The notes beneath the pieces are model-generated. The model had not been told where the DNA came from. It saw nothing but the letters and a program-made list of their open reading frames with translations, and searched no databases. Below, piece after piece: positions 36,581-48,913 of a DNA stretch of 64,000 bases. Numbering within the stretch: the first letter of the stretch is position 1; each line of letters begins with the position of its first letter. Source of the stretch: Paralichthys olivaceus (Eukaryota; Chordata; Actinopteri; Pleuronectiformes; Paralichthyidae); NCBI RefSeq assembly GCF_024713975.1, contig NC_091094.1, forward strand, positions 12,385,001-12,449,000, given 5' to 3'. The position numbers and the translations under genes were made by a program.

Positions 36581-39500
36581 TTAGAATATGCTGCACACGT
36601 CCTGATGGCAAAACTCCAGGATATCTGTTGCAAGGAGAAATGAGGAATACATTAGCAAAGGAGATGGTTATATATATTTGACATACATGAAAATCAGTGT
36701 ATTTGGTTGCAGTTGTACCAGAGTGCGTGCAGTTGAAGACAGATTCTGCATGAGAGTAAAACTCCTCTCCGAGGATGGAGCGGTAATCCATGTGACTCGT
36801 GTGGACGAAACACTGCGTTGAATCTTTGAACAGCAGGTCACTTTCTCCGTACGGATGAGACTCAAAGAGCTGGAAGTCTGCGTCGGGTTTGGCTGCCAAA
36901 GTTTCCTTCATGGTAAAAAAATGTGTTTAAAAGATTAAAGAATAAATATCCACCTGCACTGGCAAAGACTGTAATTTAAGTGCATGTCCCGAACATTCAT
37001 CAGAAGAAACAAATGTAGATCTTTGACTGATTAAGGTCAGACTTAAAGGTTCAGTCTGTAGAATTTAGTGACATCTGAAGTGAAGGTTGCATGTTGCAGC
37101 TGAACACCTCTCACCTCACCCTCCCCTTCCAAACATGAAAGAGAACCTTTGGAAACCTTCATCTTTCATAAAACCTCAAAAGGTTTTTAGTTTTTCCAGT
37201 TTGGACAACCAAAAAACATGGTATAAATACATAAAGTATTTCAACATAAAGGTCCCATTCAAGGGTAAAGAAAACAACAGTTCCTACAATTTAGATGAAA
37301 CACACTAGTGCAAACATCACTAGAATTATTTTACATTCAATTTCTTCCTATAGATCCCTTTTACCTAATCTTACACACTGAGCCTTTCAACAATTCTTTA
37401 AAATCTAAATGTTTGCTTTTATTTTAGCTTTAGATCTTAGATTTAAAACTTGTATGGTTGCTAAAAGTGTTTAAAGTGTCTTAAAGTAAAACTGTGAAAC
37501 CTGAAATAATCCTCTCCTAAATACAATGACAATGGCCTGCGGAGTTCTGAGTGAGTCTAGCCAGTGAACAACACTGTTCTGATTCACTGTTGAGAAATGT
37601 TGAGACACTATTCTGAGGTGATGTAAAGGGACAGCAGAGCCTGTGAAACCACAGAGTGCACAAGAAAAGCCACATTTGAAAACCTCCCACAAATAAAAAT
37701 CAAATCAGATAAGCTGACCTGCGACTTCATGAGGAAGTCGTACACTCGCCCCGTGAGCACCGGCCGTGTCATAACAGTGTTCGGTGGGATGACCCCGAGG
37801 TTACAGCTCTCCCACTCTGACAACGGGGCCCGACGGCCGTCATCACACAGCAGCTCGATGTCTGATGACGTCCAACCCTCCGCCCAACCACTGGAGATCA
37901 AACCTGAAGCACAACATGACAGAAACATATGCGGTGACATGATAACGATAAACGAGCATCGGTGTGTGTTCATGTCAGGAGTTTATCTTGAACATCTCAC
38001 TGAGGATGTTAGCCTGAAGGTTGTGCTGCTCTAAAAAGGCCACATCGCCGTAGCTCTTTCCACTAGGATCTCCAACCAGGCACCTATGAAGAACAGATCG
38101 GATAAAAGGGTCAGTTCAACCAAACTATTGTGATGGAAATCTGAAAATACAGAGGCTGGGTTATCAAATCTGTCTTTGTGTATTTTATTGAGAGCTTTTT
38201 GCAGAAAGGATCAACACAGGGAGTCACAGGGATCTCAGAGTGTTGATGGAGAACAGTCAAATGCAAACATCTTATAAAGGAGAACTCAGGCTGTTGTCTG
38301 AGCCAGTTCAGACTGGTTCTGTAGCCGCAGTTTGAGACAGGGATTAAGACACAGGAAACTACTCTGTATAAGTTTGTTTTGAAGATAGAGCAGACAGAAA
38401 ATAAGTGATTGGAAGGTCATAAAGTAACAGAAAGGTCAGACAGGCTTCAGGTCACAGACAGTTCAAGTCATAAAAGGCTCAGACAGGTACAACAAAATAG
38501 TTTCCACCACACTATATATAAATCTATATATAGTTTCTCACTTCAGCCACAGTGAGATATTTGATTCTAGGGAGGAATGTTTTTTAAATTGGCAATAATA
38601 AATAAATTACAATTGATCTAATCACTTGTAAATGAGAGAGGTTGTTTGGTTTCTTAGTGATTAACCCAGATGAGCCGTACCTCTGTTTAATTCTGATTAA
38701 CTCACTTTTTTCAGTGTAAAAGCTGCTACACTCAATGTTCACTTCCTGTGCAGCACTGATGACAGACACACAAAGTTAGCAACTTGCTGGTGAACATATA
38801 TGGTGAACAGTAAGTCACTTATGAGACAGATGTTCTTCTTCTTTGTTTGGTTTATTGGTAGGTTTGTCTCTGTGTATGTCAGAGACATGTTTACCTCTTC
38901 TCTGTTTCCTCTTCCATGTTTACCTCTTCTATGTATTCCTCTTCTATGTTTTCCTCTACCATGTATTCCTCTTCCATGTTAACCTCTTCTATGTTTTCCT
39001 CTTCTATGATTTCCTCTTCTATGTTAACCTCTTCTATGTTTTCCTCTACCATGTATTCCTCTTCTATGTTTTCCTCTTCTATGTTTTCCTCTTCCATGTT
39101 TACCTCTTCTATGTTTACCTCTTCTATGTTAACCTCTTCTATGTTTACCTCTTCTATGTATTCCTCTTCTATGTTTTCCTCTTCTATGTTTACCTCTTCT
39201 ATGTATTCCTCTTCCATGTTTACCTCTTCTATGTTTACCTCTTCTGTTTCCTCTTCCATGTTTTCCTCTTCTATGTTAACCTCTTCTATGTTTACCTCTT
39301 CTATGTATTCCTCTTCTATGTTTTCCTCTTCTATGTTTACCTCTTCAATGTATTCCTCTTCTATGTTTTCCTCTTCTATGTTTACCTCTTCAATGTATTC
39401 CTCTTCTATGTATTCCTCTTCTATGTTTTCCTCTTCTATGTTTTCCTCTTCTATGTTAACCTCTTCTATGTTTTCCTCTTCTATGTTTTCCTCTTCTATG

Positions 39501-42500
39501 TTTACCTCTTCAATGTATTCCTCTTCTATGTATTCCTCTTCTATGTTTTCCTCTTCTATGTTTTCCTCTTCTATGTTAACCTCTTCTATGTTTTCCCTCT
39601 TCTATGTTTTCCTCTACCATGTATTCCTCTTCTATGTTTTCGTCTTCTATGTTTTCCTCTTCTATGTTTTCCTCTTCCATGTTTACCTCTTCTATGTTTC
39701 CTCTTCCATGTTTTCCTCTTCTATGTTTACCTCTTCTATGTATTCCTCTTCTATGTTTTCCTCTTCTATGTTTACATCTTCTATGTATTCCTCTTCTATG
39801 TATTCCTCTTCTATGTATTCCTCTTTTATGTTTTCCTCTTCTATGTTTTCCTCTTCTATGTTAACCTCTTCTATATTTACCTCTTCTATGTATTCCTCTT
39901 CTATGTATTCCTCTTCTATGTTTTCCTCTTCCATGTTTTCCTCTTCTATGTTAACCTCTTCTATGTTTACCTCTTCTATGTATTCCTCTTCTATGTTTTC
40001 CTCTTCTATGTTTACCTCTTCTATGTATTCCTCTTCTATGTTTTCCTCTTCTATGTTTTCCTCTTCTATGTTTTCCTCTACCATGTTTTCCTCTTCTATG
40101 TTTACCTCTTCAATGTTTTCCTCTTCTATGTTAACCTCTTCTATGTTTACCTCTTCTATGTTTACCTCTTCTATGTATTCCTCTTCTATGTATTCCTCTT
40201 CTATGTTATCCTCTTCTATGTTTTCCTCTTCTATGTTTTCCTCTACCATGTTTTCCTCTTCTATGTATTCCTCTTCTATGTTTACCTCTTCTATGTTTTC
40301 CTCTTCTATGTTTACCTCTTCTATGTTTTCCTCTTCTATGTATTCCTCTTCTATGTTTTCCTCTTCTATGTTAACCTCTTCTATGTATTCCTCTTCTATG
40401 TTTACCTCTTCTATGTATTCCTCTTCTATGTTTTCCTCTTCTATGTTAACCTCTTCTATGTTTTCCGCTTCCATGTTTTCCTCTTCTATGTTTTCCTCTT
40501 CTATGTTTACCTCTTCTATGTTTTCCTCTTCTATGTATTCCTCTTCTATGTTTTCCTCTTCTATGTTTACCTCTTCTATGTTTTCCTCTTCTATGTTTAC
40601 CTCTTCTATGTATTCCTCTTCTATGTTTACCTCTTCTATGTATTCCTCTTCTATGTTTTCCTCTTCTATGTTAACCTCTTCTATGTTTTCCTCTTCCATG
40701 TTTACCTCTTCTATGTTTTCCTCTTCTATGTTTACCTCTTCTATGTTTTCCTCTTCTATGTTTTCCTCTTCTATGTATTCCTCTTCTATGTTAACCTCTT
40801 CTATGTTTTCCTCTTCCATGTTTACCTCTTCTATGTTTTCCTCTTCTATGTTTTCCTCTTCTATGTTTTCCTCTTCTATGTATTCCTCTTCTATGTTTTC
40901 CTCTTCTATGTTTTCCTCTTCTATGTTTACCTCTTCTATGTTTTCCTCTTCTATGTTTACCTCTTCTATGTATTCCTCTTCTATGTTTTCCTCTTCTATG
41001 TTTTCCTCTTCTATGTATTCCTCTTCTATGTTTTCCTCTTCTATGTTTACCTCTTCTATGTATTCCTCTTCTATGTTTACCTCTTCTATGTATTCCTCTT
41101 CTATGTTTTCCTCTTCTATGTTTACCTCTTCTATGTTTTCCTCTTCCATGTTTTCCTCTTCTATGTTTTCCTCTTCTATGTTTTCCTCTTCTATGTTTAC
41201 CTCTTCTATGTTTTCCTCTTCTATGTTTTCCTCTTCTATGTATTCCTCTTCTATGTTTTCCTCTTCTATGTTTTCCTCTTCTATGTTTACCTCTTCTATG
41301 TATTCCTCTTCTATGTTTACCTCTTCTATGTATTCCTCTTCTATGTTTTCCTCTTCTATGTTTTCCTCTTCTATGTTTTCCTCTTCCATGTTTTCCTCTT
41401 CTATGTTTACCTCTTCTATGTTTACCTCTTCTATGTATTCCTCTTCTATGTTTACCTCTTCTATGTATTCCTCTTCTATGTTTTCCTCTTCTATGTTAAC
41501 CTCTTCTATGTTTTCCGCTTCCATGTTTTCCTCTTCTATGTTTTCCTCTTCTATGTTTACCTCTTCTATGTTTTCCTCTTCTATGTATTCCTCTTCTATG
41601 TTTTCCTCTTCTATGTTTACCTCTTCTATGTTTTCCTCTTCTATGTTTACCTCTTCTATGTATTCCTCTTCTATGTTTACCTCTTCTATGTATTCCTCTT
41701 CTATGTTTTCCTCTTCTATGTTTTCCTCTTCTATGTTTACCTCTTCTATGTTTTCCTCTTCTATGTTTTCCTCTTCTATGTATTCCTCTTCTATGTTTTC
41801 CTCTTCTATGTTTTCCTCTTCTATGTTTTCCTCTTCTATGTTTACCTCTTCTATGTATTCCTCTTCTATGTTTTCCTCTTCTATGTTTACCTCTTCTATG
41901 TTTTCCTCTTCTATGTTTACCTCTTCTATGTTTTCCTCTTCTATGTTTTCCTCTTCTATGTTTACCTCTTCTATGTATTCCTCTTCTATGTTTTCCTCTT
42001 CTATGTTTTCCTCTTCTATGTATTCCTCTTCTGTTTTCCTCTTCTATGTTTACCTCTTCTATGTATTCCTCTTCTATGTTTACCTCTTCTATGTATTCCT
42101 CTTCTATGTTTTCCTCTTCTATGTTTACCTCTTCTATGTTTTCCTCTTCCATGTTTTCCTCTTCTATGTTTTCCTCTTCTATGTTTTCCTCTTCTATGTT
42201 TTCCTCTTCTATGTTTACCTCTTCTATGTTTTCCTCTTCTATGTTTTCCTCTTCTATGTATTCCTCTTCTATGTTTTCCTCTTCTATGTTTTCCTCTTCT
42301 ATGTTTACCTCTTCTATGTATTCCTCTTCTATGTTTACCTCTTCTATGTTTTCCTCTTCCATGTTTTCCTCTTCTATGTTTTCCTCTTCTATGTTTACCT
42401 CTTCTATGTATTCCTCTTCTATGTTTACCTCTTCTATGTATTCCTCTTCTATGTTTACCTCTTCTATGTATTCCTCTTCTATGTTTTCCTCTTCTATGTA

Positions 42501-45500
42501 TTCCTCTTCTATGTTTACCTCTTCTGTATTCCTCTTCTATGTTTTCCTCTTCTATGTTTACCTCTTCTATGTATTCCTCTTCTATGTTTTCCTCTTCTAT
42601 GTTTTCCTCTTCTATGTTTTCCTCTTCTATGTTTTCCTCTACCATGTATTCCTCTTCTATGTTAACCTCTTCTATGTTTTCCTCTTCTATGTTTTCCTCG
42701 CTGTTTGTTTGTCTCTCTCTGATTTCCGTGACATTTTGAAAGGGGGTGGGACGTGACACACGGAAGAACCCATTTCCTTTTGGAGAGGATTTGCATAAAT
42801 GGGCAGATCCAGGATTTCTTTTTCACTTTCTTTAACAGGTGAAGACATCAACCTTGGAGGAGATCTGAACTCCCTGAGCCAACCTTTCAGTTCCTTTAAG
42901 GGTTGTAAGAAAATAAATAGACACAAATCTAATGAACTGTGATCTTCCAATTTCCCAATAATGTGGTGATAGGTGATATTGTATCAGTGTTGTGTTAAAA
43001 CTTGCTTCCAAGTGGCCTAAAAATGTGTGAATGTAGTTTTAAATATAAATTTTCACTGCTGTGAGCAACATAAACCTAATTCTATTCACACCGACATCAC
43101 AAAAATCTTCAAACCAAAAATATCTTAATAAAAGTGGATTGTTTTGTCATACTTTGTGGAGAAACCTCTCTGAGGTAAGCCTCTGCTCCTACCTTAAAGC
43201 TCCCATGTTGCCATAGTAACGCTCATTGTGATTGTCAGCGCAGCGTCTGGTCGCAGCCTCCCCGCTGCCTCCCATACACACTTTACACAGATTCCCCTGG
43301 GAGCCAGGAAGACAGCCTTTCCAGAACACGTCGTTGTAAACTAAGTCAACACAAAGTGACAGACAGCAGTTTCATGTCAGGGGTGAAAACAGAGGATACC
43401 ATTTAATAAAAATACAAGCAGTTACATAAAAGCTGAATATTGGTGAATATGTTGAATGAAGCAGCACCTTGGTTCGGATCACAGGAGCTGCTGTTGTGCT
43501 CCAGACTCAGTGTGTGTCTGTACGGCAGCATCCAGCCTGCGGGGCTGTACATGTGGCTCTGACAGGAGCGACGCCCTCCAAGGTTCCCGATGAATAAGTT
43601 CTTGCTGGAGCGCTTCGCAACTGCTACACCCACCACCGAGGGCAGCACTGAGGACGTTTCCATTTAAAGACAATAATAAACGTTAACTTTTAAGATCACA
43701 GTGAGTTTTGTGTTGAGCTGTTTTTCCTTTTTCATCTTACCATCTGTCTCTAGGTGAGTTAATCCCTCAGCCAGCTCACACTTTCTTCCTAGAGGACAAG
43801 TGAACACGGCAGAAGCAGATCGATGTTGTTTTAAGTTAATGTAGATGAGAACGGCAACTAAACTCATGGATTGTCTGGTGATAACTTTTTTAACAACTCA
43901 ACATTTAGTTTGTGAAATGTCAGAAAACCATGTGAGTGCCTTGTCCTGATGTTGATTGTAGAGTTGGATGATTTGGCTAAAGGCAGAAATACAATGAAAA
44001 TACCTTTAGGATTCTCCATGAGAAGTGTGTAAAATATAAGCTTTACAACCATTAATTGATCCATGTGAAATTAGTTGTTGTTGTGAACTGAATGTCATCA
44101 TACAACTGAACAGATTCTGGTTCTAAGAAGTTTTGTTTTTTAACAATAAACTTGTTTTTTAAGATTATCTGAGTAATTTTTTAAATAAATAAAAACATTG
44201 CTGGTTTTGTATTAGAGTAAAGTAAATACCTTTAGGCTTTAGTTAGTTGGTTGGATGTAATGTGCAAGTAGGGAACTGACACGGACATTTTCACTATTTT
44301 CTGACATTGTATACTCGAAATTATAAACCAATCAAGTAACTTAAACATTTGAGAAGTAGCAGATATTAACATTTTGGATCAAATATCAAACTTTAGGACT
44401 AATGAAGACCAACAGTCAATAATGAACATAACTTTAAGCAATTCAATTATATGAAGTGTGCTGAATCACGTTAGAAAAATAAAATATGTGGAGTCCTACC
44501 ATAATATTCTGTTACTACAGGGATGAGACCACATTTCCCAGCGATGAACGAGTGTGTTGCATCCAGCGAGGCAGCGTCCACCTCGTCCCTCTGCAGTAAA
44601 GGAACTGTAGCTTTTATACAGAGTGTGAAAATATACTGATATCATGCAATTTATAAAACTCACCTTGATTTTCTCGATACAGTCCCGCATTGAAACGGCC
44701 CTGACACACACCAGAGGGTCTGATTTAATACTGAGAGCCCACTGTTCACACTTCTTCTGCTCTGCGTGGCTGATGCAGCACCATCGCACCACGCTGTCCT
44801 GCAGTGAGCTCCCTGCACACATGCAAGTTCAATGATGTCACAGAATCAGTGTCTTTAAAATGAAAAGTAACAACAACACATCAGTGAAGCACCTTCATGT
44901 CCGAGGCCTTTGAGCAGAGCCACATAATCCAGCCCCAGCACCTGACTGACGTCCATGTCGTCCGGAAGGACGGATAATTTATACGTCAGATCTTTGAAGA
45001 GGAGATCGTTCTCCCCGAAAGCGGAGGAGTTGAAGAGTTGGAAGCGCTTTCTCTCTCTTCCTCGTTGACCAAACAGCATCTGAAGAAGAACAAAGAGTCC
45101 TTACAAGTTTTTTTTGATTGGGATAAAACAATTTGGAAATGGAGCACACAGAACTGATGTGTGATATCTGTGAAAAACAACAAGGACTGAATAAGATCTT
45201 TTTTTTTACCTGCACTGTCACAAGAAATTTGCGAGCAACCTTGCGAAAGTTGAATCGGGTGACGATGCCTCCGCCCGGACCTCGTCCCAGGTTACAGCTT
45301 CTGTAGTGGCTGAGAGGAGCCTGAGTTCCGTCAGGACACAGTAACTTGAACTCATCACTCTCGCTCTCTGAGAGAAGAGACAGAATATGAAGGGAGGAGG
45401 GAGAAAGGGCAGTTTGTTTAAAAAAAAAAGTATAATGATGATCTGGTATTCATTTATTTTGCAAATTTAAATTTTCCTTAGTCAAGCTACTTTCTAGCCT

Positions 45501-48424
45501 TTTACCCTCAAGTTCCTCCTGATATCATGTTTTGCCATCAGTAAACACAGAGGTTAGACAGCTGATAGGAAATGAGATGACAGGGAGGCCCTGCTCTGGC
45601 TTGACTCAAACTTGGGACGTTGCACAGACATTGCCGTTGTCTTAAACCTCTCCTTCACTTTATTTGGATTGTAACAGGGTTAATAAGAAAGAGGGAGAGA
45701 GCACAGACCTCCACCAACGACAAACAAGCTCTAAAAACAGAACTACTGCGTCACAGGCTGTGTCTCCATCAACCAGTCAAGTTGTGGGAAATATGTGACC
45801 TCAAACATTGACGACCAAACTTTAATCAGTTCACCCTGAAGTCAAGTGAACTTTTGTTCCAAATTTTAGGAAATGTGCGTGTGAATCTGTGTGAAACTTA
45901 TAGACTCAACATTTTCTTGCACCAATATTGTCTGGACCTGCACCAAACTGTAACAACATGTAGATCTCAACACAATAGAAAATAAGGAACAGAGACAAAT
46001 ATTGCAACGTTAAGAGAAGTGATTTGAAATTTCTGCCTCTGACCGGATCTGTCCCAAAACTTTATGGCTTCCCTCCACAGAGTGTGATACAAATCACTTC
46101 AGTCAATTTTGCATATTACCGCAAAACAAATACACAAACAGGTGAGAACATAAGCTCCCTGGTGGAGGTGATGATTTGTAAGACATAAAACTCAATATTA
46201 CCTTCAATGCTTTCGAGGGCTAAATTGTCCACAAATGCAACATCCCCTGCACCTCTCCTCAGACATCTGTGACAGAGCAGGAGAGGTAAGAGGAGCGACT
46301 CATTCATGTTTTTACAGTTATTTCACATGTTGATTTAGACCTGAGGGCCCCCTGGCTGTTGTAGAAGGGTTCACTATGGGATGTTTCACAGTGGTAATTC
46401 TTCTGGCGAATGTAAGATTTCTGGCCTTGGCACAGCGCACACAGACGTGGAGCCACGGCAGCAGCTCCAGGAACACAGCTGGCACTGAAGAACTTACTGA
46501 CGTCTGAACGAGAGGAGAAAAACAAGTGAGGGGACTGAAAACCCAGAGGACCAAAAATGTGAAAGAGAAATAAAAAAATACATCATCACTTTCCTACATT
46601 CACTTCTTCATTACCTTGACTGAGCGGCTGCTCCTTTGACCAGCTCAGGTAGTTTCTGGACAGCAGGAAGCCGAGAGGAAGACTCCAGCCGGCTGTCCAT
46701 CGTATGCCACTGTGACAACTCCTGAGTCCCTGCAGGGATCGGATGTCCAAGCTGCTGTTTCTCACCACAGCCACAGACAGAAGGCAGCCTCCTGCAGAGC
46801 AGACAAACACAGGCACGTATACTGGCTCAGATCACAGGGATGCTGAAGTTTTTAAAAGATGTGAAGCAAACCCACCGTCACTGTATATTTCCTTGGCGAT
46901 GGCGACGAGGCCGAACTGCTTCACAGCAGAATAAACCTCCCCTGCGTCTAATGTCACGATATCAGCACGGTTTGCCTGAAACAAAGAATTTAAACAATCT
47001 AAGTTGAACTTCACAAATCCACCGGATGTTGATATGACGCTTCACACACCTTCAGAGTCCATTCATTCCAAAAACCCTCCGAAGAGTCGAAGGAATCAAA
47101 CCTTTCCAGATTTCGCCAGGTCGCAGCATCAGTTTAAAACATTTTGCATTTAAATTTACTGCGATGTTGACACTGAAAATCTTTTAAACCTGGAATGTTT
47201 GCTGGGACGCTCCTCTGAGGGAACTTCTCAGCAGTACAGTAAGAAATTTAACAAAAGACACATTTCCTGAGCAAATGGAAGTTTCACCTACTGTGCAAAG
47301 ATTTTCACTGAACACTAAACAAATCTTTGCTGCACCTCACAAAGCTAAAGCAAATTAAAAGCATTGAAGTTAACAAATATACTGTACTACTACGCTATTG
47401 ACTTTCTTCTTTTTCAAATTGTAATTTAACATGAAGCTGTATGTAGCACAGTTTTCATATTATACTGTCATGTGTCTGTTTATATTAGGGAAAATATAGC
47501 CTCAGCTAATATAGCAAATATTAAAAATACAAAGATACCTTGGACTCTATGCAGGATGCCTTGATGCAAACAGGAAACCTCAACACTTACCCAGGTCTCC
47601 TCATTTTAACATTCCTTTGTATATTATTCTAAACCTCTGGAGGCCTGAACAAGATTTCAAGAAAATTGTTACTGGTGCAATGTATTCATTTGTTATATTG
47701 CCTCCTTTATTGTTGCCATAAGCTTTAGTTTTCTCCTGCGTCCTCAGCTGTCCTACTGGAAACATCTGAATCACATCTAAATCATTTCTTCCTTTCAACC
47801 AGGTGTAAAATACAGATTGTACAGGTGACCTGATGTCTCACCCTGATCCTTTCGATGCAGTCAGATGTGCTGGACGCTCGTATGCATGAGAGTCTTGCAA
47901 AAGCTGCCAAAATAGCTGAAGGCAGCACCGCCACCAGAGCTTTGGCCAGTTCTGCACACTTCCTCTGTTCAGGGTCTGACACAGTGCACCACCGCATCTT
48001 CTTTGCTGCCATTAAAGGAACAGTTCAAACGATCCACATACATCAGTTGCAGAAGTAAAAACACTGCACACGGTACATCATTTAGTCGATAATATTTGAG
48101 TTATTTTAAGGTATTTAATGAATTTCTTTGTGCATCCACTCAATGTAAAGATCTGAATACAACGTAAACTGTGAAATTATTTTATTTCTAAGATACACTC
48201 AGTTTGAATAAATGTCATGAAAAGCAAAAAGCTCCACAAAGAGGAAGACATCATTCCCAGCGACAATCAAAAGCTCAAATTACTAAAAGAAGAAGAACAA
48301 TAATAAAAACAGTTGTTCTTATAGACAAAACAACTTGTCAATATAAACATATAAATAAGAAAAACGTACCCATGATGCAGCAGACAAACATGTAAAAGAA
48401 CAAAATTGCATAAAGTCCACGCAT
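36581..48424 (-). CDS. Secreted transferrin-family protein lacking iron ligands in both lobes
   Basis: Two-lobed transferrin homologue. Seventeen exons on the minus strand, every junction in phase: 48370-48424, 47842-48005, 46876-46975, 46615-46791, 46341-46503, 46202-46266, 45210-45367, 44893-45079, 44664-44812, 44500-44590, 43741-43788, 43468-43647, 43193-43340, 38001-38083, 37719-37903, 36719-36905, 36581-36624; 727 codons. A hydrophobic signal peptide ([16 protein letters not shown]) begins the protein. N-lobe landmarks: [53 protein letters not shown]-lobe landmarks: [53 protein letters not shown]. The end ([12 protein letters not shown]) has no GPI-anchor tail, so it is not melanotransferrin. 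Seventeen exons is the serotransferrin layout. The iron-site Asp persists in each lobe, but both Tyr, the His and the anion-binding Arg are replaced, so iron binding is unlikely. Confidence 0.9.
37043..37389. mobile_element. MITE-like element, copy 3
   Basis: Third copy of the family at 6311-6632 and 34882-35236: starts TTAAAGGTTCAGTCTGTAGA and ends TCTTACACACTGAGCCTTT. It sits in intron 15 of the transferrin-like gene. Confidence 0.7.
38886..42699. repeat. 3.8-kb minisatellite of a 15-bp unit in transferrin-like intron 13
   Basis: About 254 head-to-tail copies of TTTTCCTCTTCTATG (sense strand of the host gene: CATAGAAGAGGAAAA). Variation is confined to a few positions: after ATG the bases are TTTT, TTTA, TATT or TTAA, and before ATG they are TCT, TCC, TCA or ACC. 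Rare units are shorter or longer by one or more bases (near 39241, 39591, 39693, 42033, 42525), which shifts the reading phase. Because the unit is a multiple of three, five of the six frames lack stops, producing spurious open frames up to 1,298 codons. The array lies between exon 13 (ends 43193) and exon 14 (starts 38083) and accounts for most of that 5.1-kb intron. Confidence 0.97.
44270..44345. mobile_element. Fragment of dispersed repeat
   Basis: ACATTTTCACTATTTTCTGA followed by CATTGTATACTCGAAATTAT, matching the 3' half of the element seen at 21255-21440. It lies in intron 10 of the transferrin-like gene. Confidence 0.35.
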
Positions 48425-48913
48425 TGCTGCAGCTCAAAGATTTGGACAAATCTGTCTAACGCAGAGCACAACACACAGTTGCCCTTTCTGTTCGTTTTCC
48501 TGCCAAGATCCTCTAAAAGTGAAAGAGACGCTGGTGCTAATGGGGAAATAGAAAACCTATTGCGTAAGGCCACTCCTCTGAGAAAGTCACTTTTTTCACA
48601 CATATGGAAAATATTTAACACCAGCTGTTGCAAGGACAACCCCTATCCAACGTTTTCATAGAAGTGTCGAGGTGAAGACGCCTTTTAAGTACTTGGATTT
48701 ATATGCAGAGACAGTTTTAAGACCATTTACATGATATTTAATAATAGTAAAAAACATCACCTGGACAACACTCACACAGCTGAGTGCTACAAAGTAAAGT
48801 TATAACAAAATATGCGTCAGAATGTTTCTGATTCAAATCTTTGTCATAGTCTCACATCATTTTAATAAATGTGATCGTAGCAGACGAACAGTCCGAATGT
48901 GTAGCAGGTGTAA

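Noticed and set aside
38886-42699. CRISPR-like regular repeat
   Set aside because: There are no spacers; units are directly abutting 15-mers and the surrounding DNA is vertebrate.
38843-42759. Very long open frames (up to about 1,300 codons on the plus strand and 610 codons on the minus strand)
   Set aside because: They lie wholly in the 15-bp minisatellite, whose unit has no stop in five frames. They have no splice context, domain or codon signature and sit inside an intron of the transferrin-like gene.
36581-48424. Melanotransferrin as the identity of the transferrin-like gene
   Set aside because: The start resembles it (RWC-T-SDPEQ-KC), but there is no hydrophobic GPI-anchor tail and the ligand pattern does not fit.
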